32,498 bases of DNA from Candidatus Parvarchaeota archaeon (GTDB lineage Archaea; Nanobdellota; Nanobdellia; Parvarchaeales; Parvarchaeaceae): the NCBI GenBank assembly GCA_023378865.1, contig JAMCSP010000028.1, forward strand, positions 1 through 32,498, given 5' to 3'. Positions 7,638 through 15,655 of this stretch are shown piece after piece. The notes under the pieces were generated by a model. It saw only the letters and a program-made list of their open reading frames with translations, was not told the DNA's origin and did not search any database. The translations under genes were made by a program, and so were the position numbers. The first letter of the stretch is position 1. Every line of letters starts with the position of its first letter.

Positions 7638-7650
7638 AAAATATATAAGT
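7638..7650. promoter_or_regulatory. Shared AT core between the tRNA-Thr and the divergent unknown gene
   Basis: The stretch aaaatatataagt lies about 25 bases before the minus-strand start at 7619 and about 43 bases before the tRNA at 7688. It reads as a TATA-like box in both directions (acttatatatttt on the minus strand). For the tRNA this would put transcription start roughly 17 bases before the mature 5' end. Confidence 0.5.
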
Positions 7651-7687
7651 TTACTTTAATGTAATAGACTATCAATACTCGTATTGA

Positions 7688-7759
7688 GCCTCCGTAGCTC
7701 AGCGGTAGAGCGTCTGCCTTGTAAGCAGAAGGTCGCGGGGCCAGCACCCGTCGGAGGCT
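7688..7759 (+). tRNA. tRNA-Thr (anticodon UGU) with atypical T-loop
   Basis: The acceptor stem pairs GCCTCCG (7688-7694) with CGGAGGC (7752-7758) perfectly. The D-stem is GCTC/GAGC, and the anticodon stem TCTGC/GCAGA (7713-7717, 7725-7729) holds the loop CTTGTAA, giving anticodon TGT at 7720-7722. The variable loop has 5 bases. The T-stem GCGGG/CCCGT pairs with one G-U. The G1-C72 and C2-G71 pairs and discriminator T (7759) fit archaeal tRNA-Thr. No CCA is encoded and there is no intron. The T-loop (7740-7746) is GCCAGCA instead of the near-universal TTCRANY form: T54, T55 and A58 are all missing. The HAD gene starts 11 bases after the 3' end. Confidence 0.88.
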
Positions 7760-7770
7760 TATTTGGTAAT

Positions 7771-8496
7771 ATGAAAATAAAAGGAGTAATATTCGATTTT
7801 GACAACACGTTAATTAACTCTTCAAAAACAGTAGACGACGCTAATAAATTGGTTTTAAACAAAATACAGGAAGATTTTGAGACAATGGACCTGAAAACAT
7901 TTGACAGTATACTAGAAAAAACCCAGGAAAAGTTTGATAGAATTAATCCTCTTAAAAGATACAAAAGACTTTTCTATGAGCTATTCGCGGAAGAAAGCGG
8001 TCTTAACATTGATACAAAGAAGATAGACACTTACTCAGAAATTTTCGAGAGCCACCTTATCAACAGAATGGAATTTACGGAGGGGGTAGAAGAAGTATTA
8101 GAAGGGCTTAAAAAAATGAATTTAAGGATCGGTATACTAACCGGAGAAGGGTTATATCCCGGCCTTAAAAGAAGAACTCTGGATAAATTTGATTACAATG
8201 GAAAGTTCGATGTAAAGATAATTGCAATGGATAATATTCCTGAAAGCAAACATGATCCGGATGCATTTAAAAAGGCAGCTGCAATGCTCGAACTTAAAAC
8301 AGATGAGGTGCTATTTATTGGGGATACCCCTGAGATAGACATAGATAATGCAAAGGCAGCAGGTATGAAGACCGTGCTTTTTGACAAATACAACGAAGAA
8401 AAGCAGAAAAACTCTAAAAATAAGCCTGATTTTATAATAGAGGACTTACGTGGTATCTACAGAATATTAGACAGTTTAAATCAAGGATTAGCCTGA
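7771..8496 (+). CDS. HAD-superfamily hydrolase (phosphoglycolate phosphatase-like)
   Basis: Phosphatase of the haloacid dehalogenase fold. Motif I is IFDFDNT (nucleophile D9, general acid D11), motif II is ILTGEG, the motif III lysine is in ESKHDPDAF, and motif IV is GDTPEID. An alpha-helical cap lies between motifs I and II (residues ~20-90), the C1 cap type of phosphoglycolate phosphatases and related small-molecule phosphatases. I start it at ATG 7771 (MKIKGVIFDFDNT). The frame is open further upstream, but that would run through the tRNA. Only 11 bases separate it from the tRNA, so the two may share a transcript. The 3' end overlaps the convergent SPFH gene by 16 bases. Substrate not determinable. 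Confidence 0.88.
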   Translation: MKIKGVIFDFDNTLINSSKTVDDANKLVLNKIQEDFETMDLKTFDSILEKTQEKFDRINPLKRYKRLFYELFAEESGLNIDTKKIDTYSEIFESHLINRMEFTEGVEEVLEGLKKMNLRIGILTGEGLYPGLKRRTLDKFDYNGKFDVKIIAMDNIPESKHDPDAFKKAAAMLELKTDEVLFIGDTPEIDIDNAKAAGMKTVLFDKYNEEKQKNSKNKPDFIIEDLRGIYRILDSLNQGLA

Positions 8497-9413
8497 GATA
8501 TTTTCTCCTTTATCTTGTCTATAACGTTCTGAACATTTTCCTGCCCGCCAAGAGATGCAAGTGCAGTTGTAGAAAGACCGGCCATTCCGCCAAGCATGCT
8601 TCCCGCATTTTGCATAAACTGCATCGGAAGAACTATCTTGGAAGAGCTTGATTCGCCTATCTGTTTAAGGGCCTGAAGGTACAGATACACAATTGAACGG
8701 TCATCAAGTGATTTACTGCCTTCTCCTATTGCTTCCATAACTATCTTCTGTGCCTCCGCTTTAAACCTCTGCGCCTGCAGTAGATTGGCTGCTATTTCCG
8801 GCTGCTGCATAGCCTGTATAACTTCATTTGATGGTGAAACCGACCTCAACTGAACTGAAGGAACATCTATGCCCCATTTCCAGGTCATGTGCCTTATTGC
8901 ATCTGCAAGTATATCATTTAACCTGTCAAGGCTTCCAAAAACCTGCCTCATAGTTAAGGAGGCTATTGCATTTCTTACTGCAGACTGGACTAAATTGGAT
9001 AAACCCTGGCCATAGTTGTCTATCTGCAACGTTGCCTTCTCAGGGTCTACAATCTGATAATATATAGTACCTTCCAATGAAATTTTAAGGTCATCAGCTG
9101 TAAATATGTCAGAAGAGGTTATGTCTATCATCTTCACCCTGACATCGACTTTCTTGTATTCTTCTTCAAAAAAAGGCACTACTATAGCCCAACCTGGACC
9201 GGCTATGCGGTTAAACTTGCCAAGCCTAAATATAATCCCTCTTTCAAACTGGCTATATTTCTTTACAAACGTTATAAAGAATATCACTGCAAGCAATGCA
9301 ATGAATATTATAACAAAAGCATAAAACAGACTGGGTATAAAGATACTCAGAAGGAAAAGAGCTACTAATGCAAGTATACCTACTACAAAAAACCAAAATT
9401 CTCCTGGACTCAT
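8481..9413 (-). CDS. SPFH/stomatin-like (slipin) membrane protein
   Basis: Membrane scaffold protein of the SPFH family. Two hydrophobic segments open the protein (residues ~6-27 and ~29-52), followed by the band-7 domain (QFERGIIFRLGKFNRIAGPG, then DVRVKMIDITSSDIFTADDL). A coiled region rich in Ala and Gln follows (EIAANLLQAQRFKAEAQKIV), then an oligomerisation-like C-terminus. At 310 residues it fits archaeal stomatins. Such genes are often paired with an nfeD protease-like gene; none is next to this one. It converges with and overlaps the HAD gene by 16 bases, and lies 40 bases downstream of the metallophosphoesterase start. Confidence 0.92.
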   Translation of the reverse strand: MSPGEFWFFVVGILALVALFLLSIFIPSLFYAFVIIFIALLAVIFFITFVKKYSQFERGIIFRLGKFNRIAGPGWAIVVPFFEEEYKKVDVRVKMIDITSSDIFTADDLKISLEGTIYYQIVDPEKATLQIDNYGQGLSNLVQSAVRNAIASLTMRQVFGSLDRLNDILADAIRHMTWKWGIDVPSVQLRSVSPSNEVIQAMQQPEIAANLLQAQRFKAEAQKIVMEAIGEGSKSLDDRSIVYLYLQALKQIGESSSSKIVLPMQFMQNAGSMLGGMAGLSTTALASLGGQENVQNVIDKIKEKISQANP

Positions 9414-9453
9414 AGTATTTATAAGAAGATTTTTAATTTATAACCATTCTTTT

Positions 9454-10149
9454 TTAGAAAACTACAAGATCCAAGGTCATCTTGCCCTCTATTTCAGCGT
9501 ATTTCATTATCCCTCTTTTGCTTATTTCGGTTGAACTTCCTATGTAGGGATTGAATTTTGGCACTATTATGGCCTTTTTCAATTTTGAGTCCGGATATTT
9601 TTCCTTTGGGAGCTTTACTTTAAGCATAAAGAAGCAGTCTTCTTTATAAGAAACTCCGTTTGAATCCCTGAAGGTAAAGGAGGGGTGTATATGGCTGATA
9701 CAGAGGGTTTCAACTTCTCTTGACATCTCCAAGGAAGGGAAGGCATGGCCATGCATAAACCCTATCTTATTGTATATGAATTCATTTTTAACTGAAATAT
9801 TGCTGAATCTGCCAGTTATCTTTTCTATTCCCCCGTCATGATTTCCTTTTGTAAGCACTATCTCATCAAAATTGTCTGCCAGCCTTGAAAAAAACTTTAT
9901 CAGTGCACCTCCCTCCTTAGGCTTTATCTCTTCGTATTCCTTTCTTATATCACCAAGCAAAATAAGTTTTCTAGTGCCTAATTTTATTATCCGATCCGTA
10001 ATTTCATCGGTTTTTTCCCATATGTTGTAGCCGTTGCTGTTTATGTCATCCTCAAAACCAAGATGTATATCGCCAACAACTGCATACTCGCCTGCAAAAA
10101 CGGCCCTTGAGCCCTTTCTGAACCTTACATTAAAATCTTCTATGTCCAT
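9454..10149 (-). CDS. Calcineurin-like metallophosphoesterase
   Basis: Two-metal phosphoesterase. Motifs in order are GDIHLG (26-31), LLGDIRKE (~64-71), KGNHDG (101-106), FMHGHAFP and SHIHPSF. It resembles a widespread archaeal/bacterial group of ICC-like phosphoesterases of about 230-250 residues. The family's GDxKHE here reads GDIRKE, so the His after the second metal aspartate is Lys; this is not itself a metal ligand. The substrate is not predictable. It stands alone, reading the same way as the SPFH gene, with a TATA-like region (minus, about 10180-10198, gcttattttatatta) 31-49 bases upstream of its ATG. Confidence 0.85.
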   Translation of the reverse strand: MDIEDFNVRFRKGSRAVFAGEYAVVGDIHLGFEDDINSNGYNIWEKTDEITDRIIKLGTRKLILLGDIRKEYEEIKPKEGGALIKFFSRLADNFDEIVLTKGNHDGGIEKITGRFSNISVKNEFIYNKIGFMHGHAFPSLEMSREVETLCISHIHPSFTFRDSNGVSYKEDCFFMLKVKLPKEKYPDSKLKKAIIVPKFNPYIGSSTEISKRGIMKYAEIEGKMTLDLVVF

Positions 10150-10255
10150 TAAAACCTTAAACTATTATTGTTGCTCCGGCCTTTAATATAAAATAAGCCT
10201 TTAAGAATATTTAATATATACTGAAGTTATTGCTGCCGGTCATTTAAGCAGGCAC

Positions 10256-11608
10256 TTATGCAAAGATTACACCAATGAATAAAGATAGTGTAAGTATTAT
10301 CAATATTGTTTCTTTTACTCTCTGCTCTCTTTTAACAGGCACTTGTTTTTTACTTTTTATTATCCTGTCAACGACATGCATTTCAGACAGTATGTTGAAG
10401 TAATAGAATGTAGAAACCAAAAGCGCGAAAAATGCAAGTATCACAAGCGCGAAGTATCCGCTGCTGAATAATGCATAAAAGATAAGCAATTTTCCGAAGA
10501 AACCTATTGTAGGCGGAAAACCTGCAAGAGACAGTATGCCTATAAAGAAGGCCACTGCCCCTATTCTTGAGACCTGTGTCATTGAACTGCTTTCCTTTTT
10601 GTAGATTATCTTTTTATTCTCAAACATGTCATATGCAAGAAACACTATTGCATCTGCTACTGCAAATGCAAATATATAGAACACGGCGGCGTTTATGCCT
10701 CTTGTAGTAAGAACTGCTATGCTTATGAATGCAAAGCCGGCCTGTGAAATACTTGAATAAGCCAGTATTCTCTTTACCCTGTCCTGCACAGAAGCAAGAA
10801 ATGAACTTAGGAATATGGTTATAAGAGCAATAGAAAGGAAAAGCGCGGTAACAAAAAGGGAAGAAACGGGCAGTGCGAAAAAGAATATCCTTATCATCGC
10901 AATTAGTCCCGCCGCCTTGGATACCGAAGAGATAAATGCAGTTACTGAACTTTTCGAAGCCTCATATGTATCGGGAGCCCACATATGAAATGGAACAAGG
11001 GTTGATTTAAAACCGAGCCCAGCTATTACTATAGCAACGCCTGCGATGAATGGCAGGTAAGAAATTACGTGCAAAGAAGAAAATGAAAGAGTGCCTGCAC
11101 CCGCATAAATAAGAGATATCCCAAAGATCAAAATCACCATTGAAATTACTCCCGTAGAAAGATATTTTACAGCTCCTTCAAGCGCATTTCCTGATTTGTA
11201 CATGTAGACAAGAGCATACGTAGATATGGATAGTATTTCAATGGAAATAAACAGGGAGATAAGATTGCTTGATAAAACCACAAGAGTCGAACCAAGAACC
11301 GCAGAAAGATATGAAATGTCCATTGCAACACTGTGCTCATTTTTATCCGATATTATAAAGAGGTATATAAAGAAGGAGAGAAACAGCATAAAACCTGTTA
11401 CAAACTGGGAATACTGCACTTCGGAAAACAGGCTTATGTCCATGTTTCCGTATATAACATCAAAAACAAGCGCCAGACCGAGAAAAACAGCCGTTAAATA
11501 GTGCAAAACGGCCTTTTTATTACTATTCAAGCCATGCCTTAAGAAATCTACAAGTATAAGAAGCAGTATGCCTGCAAACAAAATGTACTGCGGATTTAGG
11601 TATTCCAT
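10256..11608 (-). CDS. nuoN: NADH dehydrogenase-like complex, subunit N
   Basis: Antiporter-like subunit in the membrane arm of a Complex I / Fpo-type enzyme, thought to carry a proton channel. It has about 14 hydrophobic segments in 450 residues. The conserved central region is GFKSTLVPFHMWAPDTYEAS followed by VTAFISSVSKAAGL, with the key lysines in TM7 (GFKS) and TM8 (SVSKA). A conserved Glu sits in TM5 (ISIEILSISTYALV). It is the last gene of nuoJ-K-L-M-N and starts 1 base after nuoM ends. No quinone- or NADH-binding peripheral-arm genes are next to it. Confidence 0.92.
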   Translation of the reverse strand: MEYLNPQYILFAGILLLILVDFLRHGLNSNKKAVLHYLTAVFLGLALVFDVIYGNMDISLFSEVQYSQFVTGFMLFLSFFIYLFIISDKNEHSVAMDISYLSAVLGSTLVVLSSNLISLFISIEILSISTYALVYMYKSGNALEGAVKYLSTGVISMVILIFGISLIYAGAGTLSFSSLHVISYLPFIAGVAIVIAGLGFKSTLVPFHMWAPDTYEASKSSVTAFISSVSKAAGLIAMIRIFFFALPVSSLFVTALFLSIALITIFLSSFLASVQDRVKRILAYSSISQAGFAFISIAVLTTRGINAAVFYIFAFAVADAIVFLAYDMFENKKIIYKKESSSMTQVSRIGAVAFFIGILSLAGFPPTIGFFGKLLIFYALFSSGYFALVILAFFALLVSTFYYFNILSEMHVVDRIIKSKKQVPVKREQRVKETILIILTLSLFIGVIFA

Positions 11609-11609
11609 T

Positions 11610-13022
11610 TTATAGCCCTCCGAGCGTGTTTAAAATTAATGAAGGAAACAGCCCAAATAGAAGAATAAAGAAAGAAAGGAATGACATAAAAAGCAGTTCA
11701 TTTTTTGAAAGGTCGGTTAAACCTGCAAAGGTCTTTTTCAACTGACCGAATAAGGACTGCTTGATTACCCTTAGGTAATAATTCGTAGAAAGCATTATGC
11801 CGAAGATAGCAATAAGAGATATGCCTGCAACTGCGTATGAGCCTACAAAGATCAGTAATTCTCCCGGAAAGTTTGATAATCCTGGAACTCCAAGACTTGC
11901 AAATATCCCAAAGATAAGGAAGAACGAAAGCAACGGCATCCTTGACATAAGCCCTCCCATTCTTTCAGTTTCATTTGTACCAGTCTTTTGCATGAGTATG
12001 TAGGATATCCCAAACAGCATTGTAATTATGAAGCCGTGACTTATCATTAAAAGAACCGATCCTGCAACTGCCAGATTAATGCCTGATGAAATACCAATAA
12101 ACACCAAAGACATGTAAAACATGCTTGAATAAGAAAGAAGCTTTTTAAGATCCTTTTGGCCAGAAGCGGTAAACGCGATGTAAATAGCGGTGAATACCCC
12201 TAAAGCTATCAGGGGTAATCTGAAATCTAAAAGAACGTTTCTGAAAAGTCCGAAGCCAAATAGAATAAATGCAAATCCTCCAAGCTTCGAAAGCACACTG
12301 GATAAAAGCATAGTTCCTGAAGAAGGTGAATAATAATAAGAGTCAAGAAGCCAGCCATGCAATGGAAAGATTGGCATTTTTATCATGACTGTTATTAAAA
12401 GCAGGAAAAAGGAAAGGTATTCTATGTACGAAGGCAAAAGCGACATTTTAGATGCAATAACAGAAAAGTTGAAGCTGCCTGTGTAAAGGAAAAGAAGAAT
12501 AAAAACTGCAAGAAGAGTAAGACTTCCGAATTGGGTAAATACAAGAAATTTCATAGCTGCCTTTTTACCTTTTTCAGGGTTACCCCACAGCCCTGTAATG
12601 AAAAACAGGGAAAGGACTGCAGCTTCCCAGAAAATAAAGAATACTATAAGATTTGATGAAACGAAAACAGAGATAACAGAAACGTATACTAAAAGGTAGA
12701 ATAGATAAAAAATACTTTTGCTTTGTTTTATTTCCTTAGCTGCAAAAAGAAATATTGCAATAGGAACTGTTACTGCCAGAAGAAGAAACGGAAAGGTTAT
12801 GAAATTTTCCTGCAATGAAAAAGAAAAGCTTATACTTGGATTTATACTTACATTAAAGCCTGAAAAGCCGAAGATAATGCCGAGAGCAAATAAAATAGCA
12901 TTTACTATCATTACCGAAAGTGTAATTATCTCCGTGGAAGGCAGCTTGTCATAGAATCTTTTTAGTATTAAAAAAAGCATCCCAATTGCAGGAACTACAA
13001 GAAGAAGAATTAAGCTTATCAT
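11610..13022 (-). CDS. nuoM: NADH dehydrogenase-like complex, subunit M
   Basis: Second antiporter-like membrane subunit. FFIFWEAAVLSLFFITGLWG carries the TM5 glutamate, MIKMPIFPLHGWLLDSYY carries the TM7 lysine, and SSVLSKLGGFAF the TM8 lysine. These match NuoM's KxPxxPFHxWLPDA and LLKLGGYG signatures, with SYYYSP replacing the usual AHxEAP. Length 470 is slightly short for the family. Its first 4 bases overlap the end of nuoL, indicating translational coupling. Confidence 0.92.
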   Translation of the reverse strand: MISLILLLVVPAIGMLFLILKRFYDKLPSTEIITLSVMIVNAILFALGIIFGFSGFNVSINPSISFSFSLQENFITFPFLLLAVTVPIAIFLFAAKEIKQSKSIFYLFYLLVYVSVISVFVSSNLIVFFIFWEAAVLSLFFITGLWGNPEKGKKAAMKFLVFTQFGSLTLLAVFILLFLYTGSFNFSVIASKMSLLPSYIEYLSFFLLLITVMIKMPIFPLHGWLLDSYYYSPSSGTMLLSSVLSKLGGFAFILFGFGLFRNVLLDFRLPLIALGVFTAIYIAFTASGQKDLKKLLSYSSMFYMSLVFIGISSGINLAVAGSVLLMISHGFIITMLFGISYILMQKTGTNETERMGGLMSRMPLLSFFLIFGIFASLGVPGLSNFPGELLIFVGSYAVAGISLIAIFGIMLSTNYYLRVIKQSLFGQLKKTFAGLTDLSKNELLFMSFLSFFILLFGLFPSLILNTLGGL

Positions 13023-14767
13023 ATGAAAATCACCGCGATAAGGATTACTGCAACTAATCCTATTATAACTGCAGTTATGTACCTGAATGCATCTCCGTTT
13101 TCAATCTCCCTTGTTTTTGAAGAAAGAATAAAGGTAGATTCCGCCACTCTAGACATTGCATTTGAAAACATGAAGTCAAAACTTCCAACGTAAAAACCAA
13201 AGGTTGAGATAGCATTCCCGATTGCTATTATAAATTTCTCATATCCATAACCTGCAATTTTTTCTGCTATACCCTTAATTTTCTCAGTTAATTGCTGTGT
13301 TTTCCCAAGGTAAAAGAATTCATAGGAGATGAATAGCCCCAGCAAAGAAGCTGCAAGCGCTATAAATGAAAAAGCATCAAAGGAGTATGCAATGCTTATT
13401 ATGCCATTAAAGAAGTAAAGGAAAACTCCGCCGATTGTAGAAATTATTGAAAGAAGCACTATCGGAAAGAAAAGGTTAAATTCCTTTTTAAGAGGTTTTT
13501 TCGCCTTGCTCCTAAATATGACGAAGAAGGCTCTAAAAGAGAAAAGAGCAGTTAAAAAGGCAACAAAAACAAATGCTATGTTTTCAAATATATTGAAGTT
13601 ATGTGTAAGCGCCGAATGGGCAAAAAAGCTCATAAAAGGAGGTATTGCTGAAATCGAAGCAAAGCCTATTAACGCAGGGATTGTAAACCATGCCCCTTTT
13701 AACTTCTTACTACCTAATTCATAAACGTCATAAGTACCGAATGCAATTGCAAGTCCGCCGCTTATGAAGAAAAGCATGGATTTAAAAACAGCATGTGTAA
13801 ACAGGTAAAAAATCGCTCCACCCGCATTTAAGGTTCCTATAGCTAAGAACATGAAAGCAAGACTTTCTATTGTTGAGTATGCGAGTATCTTCTTGAAGTG
13901 CCTTTCCTTTAAGCCAAGCAACGCTCCTATGAAAGCTGTGATAAACCCTATGACAACTATCAAGTTAAGAAGGCCTGCGGCAGAGATGAGGGGAAGAAGC
14001 CTTACTAAAAGGTATGCACCTGCTGCAACCATTGTAGCAGAGTGAAGAAGAGAACTTACCGGGGTAGGGCCTTCCATTGCATCTATCAACCAGGTATAAA
14101 ACGGAAACTGTGCCGCCTTTGAAAGTCCTGCAACTGTAAAAAGAGACCCTGCGATTATCAATGCAGTCAAGGGCATGGAGGAAAGGGAGTTCAAAATAGA
14201 TGATATCGAAAAAGTCTTAAGCGTGGAGAAAACTACTACTAAAGCTGCAAGAAAGGCAAGATCTCCGATTCTTGTTATTATAAGGGCCTTCTTGCTGGAA
14301 ACTGCAGGGCCTTCCCTGTCATACCAAAAGCCTATCAAAAGATATGATGTTATACCGACAAATTCCCAGAATATAAAAAACAGAAGCAGACTATTTGACA
14401 TCACCAAACCAAGCATGGAGAATATGAAAAAAGACATCTCTGCATAAAATCTTGCATGCTTTTCTTTTCTCATGTAAACGCCAGCAAACATCAAAACCAT
14501 GACAGATATAAATGAAACAAGCAACGCCATGAAAAGCGTCAGGTTGTTTCCTATGAAGGAAAGAGAAAATGAGAAATTACTAAAGGAAAACCAGGTATAA
14601 CTTTCTATGATATTCTTATTGAAATACAGAATAAAAAAGAGAATAGAAAGGAGAAATGATATTACTGCAGCCGACAACGAAATCAACCAGCTTACATTTT
14701 TCCTTTCTCCCAATAAAGGAATCAAAATCGCAGAAATTAACAGCGGAAGAAGGATTAGATACAGCAT
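13019..14767 (-). CDS. nuoL: NADH dehydrogenase-like complex, subunit L
   Basis: Largest antiporter-like membrane subunit. FFIFWEFVGITSYLLIGFWY (TM5 Glu), AQFPFYTWLIDAMEGPTPVS and SSLLHSATMVAAGAYLLVRL are classic NuoL signatures, and TYDVYELGSKKLKGAW follows. Residues after ~490 (IKGIAEKIAGYGYEKF to the end) look like the long lateral helix and terminal TM anchor, so the full-length architecture is kept at 582 residues. It begins 1 base after nuoK ends; an SD-like ggaggt lies within the end of nuoK. Confidence 0.94.
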   Translation of the reverse strand: MLYLILLPLLISAILIPLLGERKNVSWLISLSAAVISFLLSILFFILYFNKNIIESYTWFSFSNFSFSLSFIGNNLTLFMALLVSFISVMVLMFAGVYMRKEKHARFYAEMSFFIFSMLGLVMSNSLLLFFIFWEFVGITSYLLIGFWYDREGPAVSSKKALIITRIGDLAFLAALVVVFSTLKTFSISSILNSLSSMPLTALIIAGSLFTVAGLSKAAQFPFYTWLIDAMEGPTPVSSLLHSATMVAAGAYLLVRLLPLISAAGLLNLIVVIGFITAFIGALLGLKERHFKKILAYSTIESLAFMFLAIGTLNAGGAIFYLFTHAVFKSMLFFISGGLAIAFGTYDVYELGSKKLKGAWFTIPALIGFASISAIPPFMSFFAHSALTHNFNIFENIAFVFVAFLTALFSFRAFFVIFRSKAKKPLKKEFNLFFPIVLLSIISTIGGVFLYFFNGIISIAYSFDAFSFIALAASLLGLFISYEFFYLGKTQQLTEKIKGIAEKIAGYGYEKFIIAIGNAISTFGFYVGSFDFMFSNAMSRVAESTFILSSKTREIENGDAFRYITAVIIGLVAVILIAVIFI

Positions 14768-14768
14768 A

Positions 14769-15071
14769 TCATCCTTTATACCTCCCTAGCTTTGATATTG
14801 AAAGCGAACCGGTCTTTCTTGAAAAAACAACCATTAAGGCAATAAAAACAACGGTTTCAAATACTATCATTATAAGCGTTATAAGAGCATAGCTTATTCC
14901 ATTCAAAGCCGAATAAAAATTAGCAGCTGATACGAAATTTATGATGGCCGCATTGACTATTATTTCAGAAGATATAATTATGGATATCCCCTCCCTCCTT
15001 GAAATTATGCCGTATATGCCTATCACAAACAGTATACTGGTAAGCAGCAGAAAATAAGATTCTTGTATCAT
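14769..15071 (-). CDS. nuoK: NADH dehydrogenase-like complex, subunit K
   Basis: Small three-helix membrane subunit of 100 residues, the normal family length. The two key membrane glutamates are visible: E36 in IIISSEIIVNAAI and E72 in MIVFETVVFIALMV. The ATG overlaps the nuoJ stop by 4 bases (ATGA), so translation is coupled. It sits in the normal J-K-L order. Confidence 0.92.
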   Translation of the reverse strand: MIQESYFLLLTSILFVIGIYGIISRREGISIIISSEIIVNAAIINFVSAANFYSALNGISYALITLIMIVFETVVFIALMVVFSRKTGSLSISKLGRYKG

Positions 15072-15544
15072 ATCTTTTCGCCCCTGCTTAGTATATATAT
15101 GGTTGAGAATATGCTTGCTATCGCAGTAAATGCCAGGACAAGAAGGAGACCTGCATAATTTTGGAAGAAGTATGCCCCAAAATCGGCATAATTTAAAACT
15201 GCAGAAGATTGATTGGAAGGCATTTTAAGCAGCAGAAATGAAGTTACTGCCAGTATTATTATTGGGAGAGAAATAGAAAGCTTTGAGTTTATCCTTTTAA
15301 CTGTCCCTTCAGGCATCGAACTTATTCCTATTGCGAGCAGAAGCACTATTCCGCCATTGTATATTATAAGCTCTGCTACTCCCAAAAAAACAGCATTTAA
15401 GTAGAGTATCATTGCAGTTACTGATATAACAAACATGAACATGTAAAGAAGAGAATGTATGAGATTCTTAGTAATGACCATTAAAATAGCGGTAGATACG
15501 AGTAAACCGGAGATTATCAAAAATCCAATGCTCCCTAAATCCAT
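15068..15544 (-). CDS. nuoJ: NADH dehydrogenase-like complex, subunit J
   Basis: Five-helix membrane subunit of Complex I. The signature region NLIHSLLYMFMFVISVTAMI, followed by LNAVFLGVAELIIYNGGIVLLL, matches NuoJ (AxxQIIVYxGAVMVL in typical members, here AELIIYNGGIVLLL). 158 residues is within the family's range. It is the first gene of the membrane-arm operon; a TATA-like motif (minus, 15565-15577) ends 20 bases before its ATG, so the message is probably leaderless. Confidence 0.9.
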   Translation of the reverse strand: MDLGSIGFLIISGLLVSTAILMVITKNLIHSLLYMFMFVISVTAMILYLNAVFLGVAELIIYNGGIVLLLAIGISSMPEGTVKRINSKLSISLPIIILAVTSFLLLKMPSNQSSAVLNYADFGAYFFQNYAGLLLVLAFTAIASIFSTIYILSRGEKI

Positions 15545-15564
15545 TATAGTAGATAAGAATTTTA

Positions 15565-15577
15565 TAAATAAATAAGT
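15565..15577 (-). promoter_or_regulatory. TATA-like promoter of the nuoJKLMN operon
   Basis: The 13-mer acttatttattta on the minus strand ends 20 bases before the nuoJ ATG. The same 13-mer occurs in the opposite direction 46 bases away for the divergent gene at 15656. Confidence 0.6.
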
Positions 15578-15623
15578 GGTTTTTCACTGTCAACAATAAA
15601 ATCCATTATAAACTGTAAATAAT

Positions 15624-15636
15624 ACTTATTTATTTA
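15624..15636 (+). promoter_or_regulatory. TATA-like promoter of the 15656 membrane-protein gene
   Basis: The 13-mer acttatttattta on the plus strand ends 19 bases before the ATG at 15656, mirroring the nuo operon promoter. Spacing suggests a leaderless transcript. Confidence 0.6.
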
Positions 15637-15655
15637 AAAGAAATCATATAATTTT

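Noticed and set aside
7684-7770. Upstream extension of the HAD gene through the tRNA
   Set aside because: The extra 29 codons are translated tRNA sequence; the HAD fold starts right at ATG 7771.
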